DNA of 64,000 bases from NCBI GenBank assembly GCA_002694685.1, contig NZMW01000013.1:124001-188000 (forward strand), in the 5' to 3' direction. A program made the position numbers and the translations under genes. A model generated the notes under the pieces. That model searched no databases, was not told where the DNA came from, and saw only the letters and a list, made by a program, of their open reading frames with translations. Below, piece after piece: positions 47,053 to 56,423 of the stretch; within the stretch, counting starts at the first letter, position 1; the number at the start of each line of letters is the position of its first letter. Source of the stretch: Balneola sp. (GTDB lineage: Bacteria > Bacteroidota > Rhodothermia > Balneolales > Balneolaceae).

Positions 47053-47072
47053 TACTACATAAATATGTAGTA
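47053..47072. promoter_or_regulatory. Perfect palindrome upstream of the PEGA-giant gene block
   Basis: TACTACAT-AAAT-ATGTAGTA forms two perfect 8-bp arms, 58 bp before the PEGA gene start (46995, minus). The place fits an operator for the three-gene block. No matching regulator gene is next to it. Confidence 0.45.
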
Positions 47073-47244
47073 TTCGGGTAGTGGTATAGCACCCCCAATG
47101 GGAGCTATCCATGAATAAAGTTAGAGAAGAAATGATATGCAGGAATCCCCAAATTCCAACTAATCAATATTGTACCTCAAGCACCATTGCTAATGCCCTT
47201 AGTTTCCCCTCCCCAAAAAGACGAGTGAACCGTCTAAAATCAAT

Positions 47245-49161
47245 TTAAAAATTCACACGAAAATTACCTAATTCTACAAGTGCGTCTTCAGACCACTCCT
47301 GAGGCTGCCATGCACGTACATAAATCTTTGGTTCTTCACCGTTAAAATCAATAAGTAAGAATAAGTAGCCTTCATCAGAGTAGTTGGTAGATGTATAACT
47401 CTGTCTCATGCTAATACCATAAATACCTTCCTGATTGTTCTTACGGATGATATTAAAGGTAGAAAAGCCCAGGTGAATATCAGGTTTTGTTTCAAATAGA
47501 ATTTTCTGGCGAGCTATGAATTCATCTTTAGTTTGTCTGAGATATTCTACATTAGGTTGGGTTGGCTGATTTTGCTCATAAGCAAAATTATTGGTGTCAT
47601 CTGCGTCAGCTCTTAAAACCCGGCCCGTAATAATCACGGCCTGATCTGCAAACATGGTTCCTAATTGGCTTAAATCCCGGGTCATGTAAGCAGTACGGTA
47701 TTTTTCAACGAACTTTATCATCACCTGTCGCTTGTCCCAGTCTTTTCCATAGGTAGATTGTCTGCGGAATTCATCATACATGCCATCCATAATTCCAAAG
47801 TTGACATCAACAACCGCACCTGTACTATCAAAATCAGGAATTAAATATTCCTTACTCTGCATGTTAACAGAAGGATAGCGCGCAGTAGAAGAAAGCTGTC
47901 TGAATTCCCATCCTTCAAGTGTTTTGTTGATGTTTGACTTAGAAGTATTGTTTGAAATACTGAGGTTATTATGCCTTTCCAGTCTTTCGAGTTTGCTACT
48001 TAGGAATTCGTCCTGCTCCCAAACATCATTTGCTTTATCCTCGTTGAAATAAGCTTGTACATTTTTTAAGTGATCGGGCACTATTTCCTTTAATGCTTCT
48101 TCGTCAAGAGCTTCAATCTCCTCAACCTGCTCTTGAGAGTTGCTAAATTCTTCCAAAAATGTATTCAGCGTAAAGCTCTCACTCATAGGCTCAAGAGGTA
48201 CTTTCTGCTGAATTTCTTCTTTCTTGGCTTGAGTGATCGGCTCATCTAGATCAAGCTCTTTAGGATAGTTAAACTTTGGACGCTGAACGAGATCCCAAAG
48301 ATCACTCACTTCTTTAATTTCACCCTTATTCTCGTAGTAATCATATTTAACATTAATACGGAGGTCGTTAAACTGAGTGCTTGAACCGTAAAGATTTATA
48401 GTTGCAGTACCATCAATTGATTTTGCGGAAACAGAATTACTTCCATCCCAAAAACTGAAATCAAGTGTCTTAGCCTTCTCACCGTCTAAAAGTACGGCTA
48501 CTGTTATCTCACGTTCCTTGTCAGTTAACATCTCATCAGAGATGATGTCGAAGGTTACGGATTGCATGATGTCTGGAATTCTAAAACCGGGTTCAACATA
48601 TAAGTTATCGCCGTTATGCATCAACTGAGTTTCAGGAATGGAATTCAGCAAAACAATTGAGTAGTAATAGTATTTTAAAGCATTGGCATAGTTAGCCTCC
48701 TCCTCAAACTCTTCTGCTTTGTCGAAAATGTCTTTTACCAGTTGTTTCCGGTTTTCGAAAATTTCATTTACAGAAGCTTTCTCAATATATCGGAATACAT
48801 AAATACCGCAGTCTCTAGGTTCCTTAAAGGTCTTTAAGTTCTTAAGCTTTGCAGAGGAGTAGGTTTTTACAATGCCTTCGACCTCTTCTTTATACTCGGC
48901 CTGGTTTCCTGAAATGTTCTCTGACACTTTATTAGTGAAAGAGGATTCAATGTTGACAGCGATTTTTGATAGAAGCTGGTCAATGGCTGCTGATTCACTC
49001 TCATTTTGGTTCGGAGAGCAAAATTCACCCCAATAATGATCTGAGCCAGATTGAATAGTTTCGATATCGGGCGTCTGACCAAAGGCGCTGGAAGTAATGA
49101 TTACCGCAAATAGGAACGGTAATATTTGTTTTGTAAATGATGAGTTCTCTAAATGATGCAT
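47245..49161 (-). CDS. Secreted LPP20-like/NTF2-like protein
   Basis: A 638-residue exported protein (signal peptide about 1-29, cleavage after AFGQ). Residues about 35-140 have the LPP20/FlgT-like pattern: an HYWGEFCSPNQNESESAAIDQLLSKIAVNIESSF helix followed by a strand CGIYVFRYIEK. A helical stretch with YANALKYYYYSIVLL looks like a TPR-type hairpin. The last 160 residues (MIKFVEKYRTAYMTRDLSQLGTMFADQAVIITGRV onward) look like an NTF2/SnoaL-like fold. The stop of the transglutaminase-like gene is 5 bp upstream, so the two are an operon. The function is unknown. Confidence 0.65.
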   Translation of the reverse strand: MHHLENSSFTKQILPFLFAVIITSSAFGQTPDIETIQSGSDHYWGEFCSPNQNESESAAIDQLLSKIAVNIESSFTNKVSENISGNQAEYKEEVEGIVKTYSSAKLKNLKTFKEPRDCGIYVFRYIEKASVNEIFENRKQLVKDIFDKAEEFEEEANYANALKYYYYSIVLLNSIPETQLMHNGDNLYVEPGFRIPDIMQSVTFDIISDEMLTDKEREITVAVLLDGEKAKTLDFSFWDGSNSVSAKSIDGTATINLYGSSTQFNDLRINVKYDYYENKGEIKEVSDLWDLVQRPKFNYPKELDLDEPITQAKKEEIQQKVPLEPMSESFTLNTFLEEFSNSQEQVEEIEALDEEALKEIVPDHLKNVQAYFNEDKANDVWEQDEFLSSKLERLERHNNLSISNNTSKSNINKTLEGWEFRQLSSTARYPSVNMQSKEYLIPDFDSTGAVVDVNFGIMDGMYDEFRRQSTYGKDWDKRQVMIKFVEKYRTAYMTRDLSQLGTMFADQAVIITGRVLRADADDTNNFAYEQNQPTQPNVEYLRQTKDEFIARQKILFETKPDIHLGFSTFNIIRKNNQEGIYGISMRQSYTSTNYSDEGYLFLLIDFNGEEPKIYVRAWQPQEWSEDALVELGNFRVNF

Positions 49162-49166
49162 AGTAC

Positions 49167-50708
49167 TTATTGTAAACTTACAATTTCTGGTTTTTCGGAT
49201 TTGTATTGCGTCATGGTCATTCCAACCGTAGCGTTTATGTAGGTTGGGTCTGCAACAACGTATTTCTTACCCGACTTGTAGTGGTGATCTCCGGCAACAT
49301 CATTTGAAAAAGCTACAGCTGTAGCCAGATGTTTACTATATCGCAACCCAACAACGTCAAGACCTGTTAATTCTTGAACAAGATTAGCGAATAATATGGA
49401 GCGATCATCACAATCGGAATAGGGATAAAATAAAGTTTCTTCAGGAATCATATACTTTTCACGATCAAATTGATCTTGGTCTGTTTTATAGTCAAAAGCA
49501 GTCTGAACAAATCTGAGAATGAAATTAACAGCTTCTTCTTCATTCATGTCCGCAATAGCCGGAGCTAAAACTTCATAAATAGATTTCTTTGAAGCCTCAG
49601 ACATGGAAGAGGTAAAAAAGATAGGCAATTCTGTTAATGGAAAATATTCAAAATAAGCAATCAGGTTTTGGTCAACAGAAACAGGAATGCTATAGTCTTT
49701 ACCTTCATAAGAAAATGATAAAGTTCTGGACTTCACATTTTTTGAATCCCCTAAAGTTGGAAACTCGGTAATTTTTAGATTCAGCTTTTTGCTTTGGCCT
49801 TTATGGCTTCCGGTATAAGTGAATATTGAACTCGGTGATTGTTTCTTTTCATTCAGGTCAATCACATAAAACTGCTCACCGTCAAGGGTATAATACTTGG
49901 TGTTGAAGACATTGTATTCAACAGCATATAGTAAATAAACGTCGTTCTGATCGTACCCAATGCGGATTTGATAGCCAGCACGAGTCAATAAAAACCAATT
50001 GTATAAGTTGATTAACTTACTGTCATATCCTTCAAAAACGGTATTAGCAAAGTCGTTAATTAAAAGTGCATAGCCCCAGTCATTAAGCTGAAGTTCATCC
50101 CGCACTGTATTTGAGTAGTTGATAATTGGTTCATGGTTTATGCGACTCACTTTATCCCAGAACTCGGCAATTTTCTTGTTGTCCGTTTTCATCATTGAAA
50201 ACTCTCGTGGCGAATAAAGGCTTCTTAGTTGAGTCGGGTATTCGAACGGAATGGTTGACGAAAAGAAATCAATATTTGTTGAACGGGTTTCCACATCGCC
50301 ATACATAGAAGCTTTAGGGGGCTTTTCTATGGTGATTGGAGCCGATGGCGGTGCGTCGGGAATATCGATATTAATCTTTTCCCTGATAGGGGTTTCGTCT
50401 CTTGGGACATTATTTTCAACCTGAGGCTTTGGTGGGGCTTTAGGAATAGTGACCGGTTTCTTTTCCTGATAAAATTCAGAGCCCTGATTTATGCCAACTT
50501 CTTCCCAGGTCTTTTCCAGCATTTCGATAAACTCTTTATCAAACTGATCCTGATACTCTTTGAACTCAGCTTCTTGCTGTTTTTTCCATTTTTCATATTC
50601 TGTATCCTGACCATATGAAGTGCCCGTCAAAAGAAATATTGAAAACAGAAGGAGAAGAATATGAGAAAAGCATTTTTTCCCCAAAGCTACATTTTTGAAA
50701 AACCCCAT
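49167..50708 (-). CDS. Secreted transglutaminase-like cysteine protein
   Basis: A 513-residue exported protein (signal peptide about 1-34, TSYGQ). An acidic coiled-coil stretch and a Pro-rich linker (PKAPPKPQ) follow. The C-terminal part has a transglutaminase-like core: Cys433 in YSDCDDRS, His460 in SKHLATAV and Asp487 in VVADPTY are in the right order and spacing for a Cys-His-Asp triad. It could be a protease, an amidase or a cross-linking enzyme of envelope proteins. It is the first gene of a pair with the LPP20/NTF2-like protein and diverges from the LPP20 lipoprotein gene with 145 bp between the starts. Confidence 0.72.
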   Translation of the reverse strand: MGFFKNVALGKKCFSHILLLLFSIFLLTGTSYGQDTEYEKWKKQQEAEFKEYQDQFDKEFIEMLEKTWEEVGINQGSEFYQEKKPVTIPKAPPKPQVENNVPRDETPIREKINIDIPDAPPSAPITIEKPPKASMYGDVETRSTNIDFFSSTIPFEYPTQLRSLYSPREFSMMKTDNKKIAEFWDKVSRINHEPIINYSNTVRDELQLNDWGYALLINDFANTVFEGYDSKLINLYNWFLLTRAGYQIRIGYDQNDVYLLYAVEYNVFNTKYYTLDGEQFYVIDLNEKKQSPSSIFTYTGSHKGQSKKLNLKITEFPTLGDSKNVKSRTLSFSYEGKDYSIPVSVDQNLIAYFEYFPLTELPIFFTSSMSEASKKSIYEVLAPAIADMNEEEAVNFILRFVQTAFDYKTDQDQFDREKYMIPEETLFYPYSDCDDRSILFANLVQELTGLDVVGLRYSKHLATAVAFSNDVAGDHHYKSGKKYVVADPTYINATVGMTMTQYKSEKPEIVSLQ

Positions 50709-50853
50709 TTAAAACCTCAAACTTTACTTTTTAGTAATAGATAAAGCGAAAATTCAACAAATTACATTGATAGTCAAATTAAAAAGATTTGTGTTGATAG
50801 TTATTTCATTTTATTATTGGCGAAACCAAAAATATTAAAAGGGGTAACTCGAT

Positions 50854-51420
50854 ATGAAAATAAGATCCATTTTTACAATGTTGTTAGCTGCGGGGATTCT
50901 TGTTTCCTGTGGTAGTAATAAGCCGGAAAACACAAGTGACACAATGCCAGATTGGTATCTTGCACCTCCTCCGGATACAGAAGAGTTCTTTTATGCTGCT
51001 GCTGAAGCCCAATCTTCTCGTCAGGGAACTGCACTGAGAAGTGCTCAGGGTAATGCCACTCAGGCGATGGCTGCTAAATTAGAAGTTAAAGTTTCTGCAC
51101 TTCAGAAATCATTTGAAGAAGAAGTACAAAGTGGAGCGAATGCGAATTACGCCGCTACGTTCTCTAATGCCAGTGAGCAGTTAGTGAACAGTACACTGAA
51201 TGGTGTTTCTCGTGACAGAGCTGAGTGTGAGCAACTTGATCCTGAAATGACAGGCGGAAACGTTAACAGCAGATGTTACGTGCTGGTTCGTATGCCTGTA
51301 GGTCAGGCTCGTACTGTGCTTGACAATGCACTTTCTAAAGATGAAGAGCTATATACAAAGTTCAAAGCTTCAAAAGCTTTTGATGAGCTTCAGAACAAGC
51401 TTCATGAAATCGAAAACTAG
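50854..51420 (+). CDS. LPP20-family lipoprotein
   Basis: A 188-residue lipoprotein (lipobox LVSC, Cys at residue 19). The mature part has MPDWYLAPPPDTEEFFYAAAEAQSSRQGTALRSAQGNATQAMAAKLEVKV, the usual start of an LPP20 domain, and a final strand CYVLVRMPVGQA. It is transcribed away from the transglutaminase-like gene and lies 18 bp before another LPP20-like gene. Its partner and function are unknown. Confidence 0.82.
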   Translation: MKIRSIFTMLLAAGILVSCGSNKPENTSDTMPDWYLAPPPDTEEFFYAAAEAQSSRQGTALRSAQGNATQAMAAKLEVKVSALQKSFEEEVQSGANANYAATFSNASEQLVNSTLNGVSRDRAECEQLDPEMTGGNVNSRCYVLVRMPVGQARTVLDNALSKDEELYTKFKASKAFDELQNKLHEIEN

Positions 51421-51438
51421 ATTAGAAGTATATTTTCT

Positions 51439-52200
51439 GTGAAGTTAAATTCAATACTTCTAATTGCTGTTTTATCAAATTTAGTACTCTGTGGAAACAT
51501 ATTTTCGCAGAGTACTTTTTTTTTAGGGCAAAATGAGTCTAGCCCGGAACTTATCTATCAGAATAATAATCTCCATGGATATGGGATTAACAAGCTGTCC
51601 AATTTTGGAGGGGATTCTACTCTATTTCAAAGAGCGTGTGAGTCATCATTAATAGATTTGAACTCGAATCTATTTATCTCTGTCTTTATCGAAGAGTTTA
51701 AGAGTAATGACCAGTCCCTTTATAATTTTCCTGAATTTAGTATTCGCGATACCGTACTAAGTTTAAAAGAGGGAGGCAATATTGTACAGGTTGATTCCTT
51801 TGTTGTTGATAGAAACGTACACTGTATCACTGGAATTAATAATGGAGCTGAAACTATTACCGCTCCCATGCCACCCCTTGAGGATCTAATGACGAGTCCA
51901 CAACGGGTAGGAGATACCTGGTTTGCGATTGGCAAGGCCAGGAAAACTAATTTCAATCCTTCCATAGCTTGGATGAAAGCCAAAAATGATGCTGTCCAAG
52001 AACTGACGAAAGTGTTGAAAACATCTGTCCAGTCAATTACGCAGCAGTACGAAACAGATGAAAGAGTACAGATGGAAGAGTTTACCTACTTCAAGTCAAA
52101 CATCCTGTATCGGGATGTGTATAATATTCGACGTTATACGACTAACATCTCTTTTATTACCGTGATTGCCGTTAAACACGATGATGTAATGCGCTATTAA
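51439..52200 (+). CDS. Secreted protein with two LPP20-like halves
   Basis: A 253-residue exported protein with a GTG start, chosen because the signal peptide (about 1-24, ending IFSQ) begins there. The N-terminal half (HGYGINKLSNFGGDSTLFQRACESSLIDLNSNL) and the C-terminal half (WFAIGKARKTNFNPSIAWMKAKNDAVQELTKVLKTSVQSI) each show the helix-strand pattern of LPP20 domains. It is in an operon with the preceding LPP20 lipoprotein and converges on the ligase gene with one base between the stop codons. Confidence 0.65.
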   Translation: MKLNSILLIAVLSNLVLCGNIFSQSTFFLGQNESSPELIYQNNNLHGYGINKLSNFGGDSTLFQRACESSLIDLNSNLFISVFIEEFKSNDQSLYNFPEFSIRDTVLSLKEGGNIVQVDSFVVDRNVHCITGINNGAETITAPMPPLEDLMTSPQRVGDTWFAIGKARKTNFNPSIAWMKAKNDAVQELTKVLKTSVQSITQQYETDERVQMEEFTYFKSNILYRDVYNIRRYTTNISFITVIAVKHDDVMRY

Positions 52201-52201
52201 A

Positions 52202-53920
52202 TCATCCTAGTTTAAAGGATGGATTCTTATCCTGTTTAAGCCGCTCCTGATCTATTTTCTCCTGATACAATCGTTCTACATCTTTTAAAGTATCCACATC
52301 ATCGGGCGATAAATCCCAGCGAATAGCTTTGAATCTTGGAAACCGGAGCGTGTAGTTAGCTTTGGTGCGTTTGTTTACCTGAATGTCATCGAACTCCAGC
52401 TCTACAACGATATCAGGATAAAGACCAAGTGTAGGACCGTACTTTTCTGCGGTGATTTTTTTGATTCGGTCATTCATCTTTTTTAGCTCATCATCACTGT
52501 AACCACCGTATGCTTTTCCAATGGGGATGAACTCCTCTTCATAACGTTCGTCTTCCCGGACCGAGACTCCCAGCGTGAAGTCTGAATAGGTTCCTCCACG
52601 TTTTCCGCTTCCGGCATGGGCGTACATCATGATGGTATCAATTGAACCGCTTGGTTTTTTGACTTTAAGCCAAGACTTTCGGCGCTGGCCGTATTCGTAA
52701 GTCGAATCCTTTTGCTTCAGCATCAGCCCTTCATTTCCATGGGCGAGTGCAAGCTCAAAAAGTTCCTCAATCTGTTCCTTGCTCTCTATGGGTTTTTGTG
52801 TGGTGATGGGAAGGCTGTGTTTCTCCGAAAGCCCCGATAGCAGCTCTCTACGATTACTTAGACTATGCTCAAAAATTGGTTTTCCGTCATGATAAAGCAC
52901 ATCATAGGCGATTAATATCGTAGGATATTGCTCCAATATTTTCTTTGAAGGCTTCTTCAAGCCCATACGCTTTTGGAGGAGCTGGAAGGGGAGAATGGTA
53001 TCGTCCTTAAAGACACAGATTTCACCATCCAGTACGAGTTCAGGTAAATTTCTGTCCACAAAAAACTGAACAATCTCAGGGAAAGAATGGGTGATTTCAT
53101 TTAAATCTCTGGAAAAGATTTGAACCTGATCCCCAGACACATGCATTTGGCATCTCATCCCGTCAAACTTCTCTTCGGCAACGTATTGGCTATAATCATC
53201 CACCGACCTACTCTCAACCGGAGAAGCCAGCATAAATGCGATGGGCTGGAATAGGGTGAACTTTGCTTCCTCCAGTTGATTATTTTTGGCGAGCACGGCT
53301 GTTTTCCCAATGCTTCCTGTAATCATATGCACATAGCGAACCTCATCCACTTTATGCTTGAAAGCTTTGGCAATGCTTGAGACAATACTCTTGGATTCAA
53401 ACCCAATACGCAATGAGCCCCGACCCATAATTCGCAGAAAATACTTCACCTCAAGAGGGGTCATTTGAATCCAGGCATCGGTCAGGACTTTCTGTTTATC
53501 CACTCTGGAAGACACGGAATACAACGCATCATAAATAACCTCAACTTCTTCCAGGGATAGGTTTTTTGGATCCCACTTAGCTTTAGCTTCCGGAATATTG
53601 TTAAAGAGTTTCTCTATAGTTTCCGAAGAACTTCCGGTAGCTGTTTTGGAAGGTTTGAAGACTTTTTCGTAATCAATCTCACAGAGATCAGCGGCTAAGG
53701 TAGAATAGGTCCTGCTGCCAACAGAAGCTCGTTTTCCTGATATATCTGAAAAAGGACCTTCTCCTAAAAATCGGGCTGCCCGTTGTAAATCCTCATCCGT
53801 TTCCAAAGAGCGAAAATACTCGGCACAGATTTTAATCTTAGCATTACTTCCCCGTGTCTCATTGATGAGCTGGGCCGTGGATGCGAGTTGTAGGAAGGTA
53901 TTCTGAGCTTGTTTACTCAT
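52202..53920 (-). CDS. ATP-dependent DNA ligase
   Basis: A 572-residue ligase that seals nicks using ATP. An N-terminal DNA-binding region (about 1-220) precedes the adenylation domain with nucleotidyl Lys251 in EEKFDGMRCQ, further motifs in LDGEICVFKD, GNEGLMLKQKD and KSWLKVKK, and the OB domain (LRFPRFKAIRWD at the end). The layout matches the bacterial ligases that travel with an MBL-fold exonuclease, which is here the next upstream gene (54073-55074). The usual helicase and phosphoesterase of the cluster are not present in the window. Confidence 0.93.
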   Translation of the reverse strand: MSKQAQNTFLQLASTAQLINETRGSNAKIKICAEYFRSLETDEDLQRAARFLGEGPFSDISGKRASVGSRTYSTLAADLCEIDYEKVFKPSKTATGSSSETIEKLFNNIPEAKAKWDPKNLSLEEVEVIYDALYSVSSRVDKQKVLTDAWIQMTPLEVKYFLRIMGRGSLRIGFESKSIVSSIAKAFKHKVDEVRYVHMITGSIGKTAVLAKNNQLEEAKFTLFQPIAFMLASPVESRSVDDYSQYVAEEKFDGMRCQMHVSGDQVQIFSRDLNEITHSFPEIVQFFVDRNLPELVLDGEICVFKDDTILPFQLLQKRMGLKKPSKKILEQYPTILIAYDVLYHDGKPIFEHSLSNRRELLSGLSEKHSLPITTQKPIESKEQIEELFELALAHGNEGLMLKQKDSTYEYGQRRKSWLKVKKPSGSIDTIMMYAHAGSGKRGGTYSDFTLGVSVREDERYEEEFIPIGKAYGGYSDDELKKMNDRIKKITAEKYGPTLGLYPDIVVELEFDDIQVNKRTKANYTLRFPRFKAIRWDLSPDDVDTLKDVERLYQEKIDQERLKQDKNPSFKLG

Positions 53921-53946
53921 CGGTGTCTGTAGAATTTTAAATGCTA

Positions 53947-54067
53947 AATTTTAAATGTTGAATGGGTAATTGAGTTTGTTAGAAAAAAGTGAGTCGGTAA
54001 AATACCCGGGTTTTGCATAAGCTTGTAGGTTGGCTGATTAAACATTTAAAATTCAACATTTAAAATT
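53947..54067. repeat. 17-bp inverted repeat between ligase and exonuclease genes
   Basis: AATTTTAAATGTTGAAT (53947-53963) and ATTCAACATTTAAAATT (54051-54067) are perfect inverted copies 87 bp apart; the right arm is followed by a further partial copy. Similar AT-rich words occur at 8480-8640 and 59313-59345. Confidence 0.7.
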
Positions 54068-54072
54068 TAACA

Positions 54073-55074
54073 TTAATCATTCGGCTTCGCCGTCATATCT
54101 AAAAATTGAGACGGAATCCCTTGTTCATCTAAATAATGCTTTACCACATCCGGGTTTGGGGTATGCGTGATGTAAGTCATTTTGGGTTGAAGTTTTTCGC
54201 ACAGGGAAATGAGTTCGAAGAAATCCAGATGGTCGGAGATGGGTATGAGTTTATCTACGGTAAGCTGACTTCGTCTCGACTCCATCACGGCCCAACCGCT
54301 GCAATAGGCAATCCTCTTTTTGCGGACATTCGATGCAAAGCCGTTGTTGATAGCCGAACTCGGGCAAATCAGAATCTTTCCCTCACAGGTTTCCCTGTCA
54401 TAGGTTTGATAATTGCCCAGATCAATGCCCTCCTCATCATACACACCACACAGCTTGAAGCCTGCGCCATGAATTTGAATGGGGTGGTTCAGGTCTTTAA
54501 CCAGATGCATGATTTCCTGCGCTTTGCCCAGATTATATGCCAGGAAAACCGGGGTATAATCTTTATCCAATGCTGATTTTGCAAAGCCCATAATCTCAGC
54601 CTTCAGTTCATCATAACTTTGCCACTTATACACGGGTAGACTAAAGGTTGCTTCCGTAATAAAGGTGTCGATTTGGGTGTCGGGGAGCTCAAAGCCTTCA
54701 GTGGCAGGGGAAGGTGGATTTCTGTAATCGCCGGTGTAGAGGAGGTTTCCGAATTCGGATTCCACAAAGGTCATGGCAGAGCCAAGAATATGTCCCGCAG
54801 GATAAAAGGTGATTTTAGCGTTTTTGGTTTCCACCGACTGCTTGAAAGGAAGTTCCTGTACCTCATATTTCGCTCCGCGGAGATTCATGAATTTCTTAGT
54901 CGGAGGTGTAGCATACACAGATTTGGCATAAGACTTCCAGGGAATGTGATCGGCGTGACCGTGAGATACAAACACGTGATCCGCCTTTTTACCACTATAA
55001 TCCAGTCCTATACCCAGCTGGGGTAACAGTATTCCGTGATTTCCGGCTTTAGTGATTTTGAGCATAATCGTCAT
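54073..55074 (-). CDS. Ligase-associated MBL-fold DNA exonuclease
   Basis: A 333-residue metallo-beta-lactamase/beta-CASP-like nuclease. The HxHxDH motif is H38-x-H40-x-D42-H43 in VSHGHADHIPW; YPAGHILGSA, YTGDYRNPP and YCSGWAVMES supply later metal and CASP-type motifs, and the end ITHTPNPDVV fits. The family is known as an exonuclease encoded with ATP-dependent ligases in DNA repair. Met at residue 4 is an alternative start. Confidence 0.9.
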   Translation of the reverse strand: MTIMLKITKAGNHGILLPQLGIGLDYSGKKADHVFVSHGHADHIPWKSYAKSVYATPPTKKFMNLRGAKYEVQELPFKQSVETKNAKITFYPAGHILGSAMTFVESEFGNLLYTGDYRNPPSPATEGFELPDTQIDTFITEATFSLPVYKWQSYDELKAEIMGFAKSALDKDYTPVFLAYNLGKAQEIMHLVKDLNHPIQIHGAGFKLCGVYDEEGIDLGNYQTYDRETCEGKILICPSSAINNGFASNVRKKRIAYCSGWAVMESRRSQLTVDKLIPISDHLDFFELISLCEKLQPKMTYITHTPNPDVVKHYLDEQGIPSQFLDMTAKPND

Positions 55075-55103
55075 TCCTTCGGAGGCAGGAATCTGGATTT
55101 AAT
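55072..55103. repeat. Short palindromic repeat, copy 2 of 2
   Basis: ATTCCTTCGGAGGCAGGAAT followed by CTGGATTTAATT matches the element at 7871-7900 with changes in the left arm. It overlaps the first codons of the exonuclease gene. Confidence 0.5.
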
Positions 55104-55130
55104 TAATGGAAATAAAGATTTCGAGATCAT

Positions 55131-55275
55131 GTCATCCTGAGCGAAGTGATGCAGTAAAGGTATAATAGTTTGCCGCGAAGGATCTCAAAGTTTAAGCTAA
55201 TGTGTAGTTTATAATTTGAGATCCTTCGTGTTTAGCATTTGAATTCTATTCTCTTTACGATGCACTCAGGATGAC
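55131..55275. repeat. Large nested palindromic repeat element, copy A
   Basis: Outer arms GTCATCCTGAG (55131-55141) and CTCAGGATGAC (55265-55275) are perfect. Inner arms GAAGGATCTCAAA (55177-55189) and TTTGAGATCCTTC (55215-55227) are also perfect. The same plan occurs at 57296-57440. I see no gene in the 55075-55421 spacer. Confidence 0.8.
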
Positions 55276-55421
55276 AACTTCCAGACATTTCAATTCCTCA
55301 CACACTAAACTAAGAAGAGAGGGTGACAGTTCGTGGCAGTCTTTTTTATTAGTTTATCAGCTAAAGAGAAAACTTCTGTCCAGAAAGTTGAACGCTACAA
55401 TAATTACCTGATATAATAATT

Positions 55422-56423
55422 TTGAGACATTTTAAAACCAATTTCCTGCTTCTCTCAGTTGTAACTCTATTCACCTCGTCTGTTTTTGCACAAGAAAGTT
55501 CAAATAGTGATACAGATTTAGATCAACCAGCTCTGCCAGTACTTTCTGACACTACTAATTTTGAAAAACTTAGAACTCACCTTATCAATTACCATGCACT
55601 GTTGCGGGAAGATCTGGAAAAGGCAGAAACGATAGCACCGATGATGCAAGAACTTTGTCCGGTTTATTTCGAAATGAAATCAGTGGAAGAGAACAAAGAA
55701 ACCCGACAGTTTTGGGACGAATTTGATGATCTTGAAAGGAACAATTCGACCAATTATCGATTCCTCGAAAAGGTTACTGAGATGTACAAAAATGATGAGT
55801 TAGCCTATAAGAAACCCTTTGGAGCCGTTATTCAGGGAGTGATCGCAGGAACCAATATTTTTGAGCCCAAAAGTAGTTCTAATCCTGAACAGAAACTGTG
55901 GAATGAAGCTCATGATTCTGAAGATAGAAATGAACTGAGTACCAAAGAAGGGAAAGCGATAACTACCTATCCAAAGTCTGTGAGAGGTGATTCCGTCTTT
56001 GTATTTACAAAAACAGGAAAATATCGGATGGAGGTCAATACATTCTCAAAACATATTGGTGATTGCAGTTCCTTCTTTTCATACCGATTAGAGCCTGCTG
56101 CAAAACAAAGTGAAGAGGAGCCGGTACTAATATCGAGTCCATTCGACTTAGATCTGGAGTTTGTTCAAAATGAAGAATTGGATCAACGAATGTCGGAAAA
56201 GTTTCAGCCGGTTTGCGCTGACTGTCCTGTAAGCGGAAGGTATCAGCAATCTTTTGCACGACTTAAAGGGTATGAAAACTTCTACTTCACCTATACACGA
56301 GAACCGGGAAAATTGCTTGATGAGACAAGTGTACCTCAGAGATCACTAGTTTATTACAATGGCAATTTGCTACGTATCGTATATACAATTCAGTTTGATA
56401 AGTTTGGGTGCGGTTGCATTTAA
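55422..56423 (+). CDS. Secreted Cys-rich protein, unknown
   Basis: A 333-residue exported protein I do not recognise. The start is TTG, chosen because it gives a complete signal peptide (about 1-23, SSVFAQ) and no ATG lies nearby in frame. The mature protein is mostly alpha/beta with charged helices and has cysteines in LCPVYF, GDCSSFF, PVCADCPVSG and a final GCGCI. The paired cysteines in the last third suggest disulfides or a metal site. It is a single gene between repeat-rich spacers. Confidence 0.6.
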   Translation: MRHFKTNFLLLSVVTLFTSSVFAQESSNSDTDLDQPALPVLSDTTNFEKLRTHLINYHALLREDLEKAETIAPMMQELCPVYFEMKSVEENKETRQFWDEFDDLERNNSTNYRFLEKVTEMYKNDELAYKKPFGAVIQGVIAGTNIFEPKSSSNPEQKLWNEAHDSEDRNELSTKEGKAITTYPKSVRGDSVFVFTKTGKYRMEVNTFSKHIGDCSSFFSYRLEPAAKQSEEEPVLISSPFDLDLEFVQNEELDQRMSEKFQPVCADCPVSGRYQQSFARLKGYENFYFTYTREPGKLLDETSVPQRSLVYYNGNLLRIVYTIQFDKFGCGCI

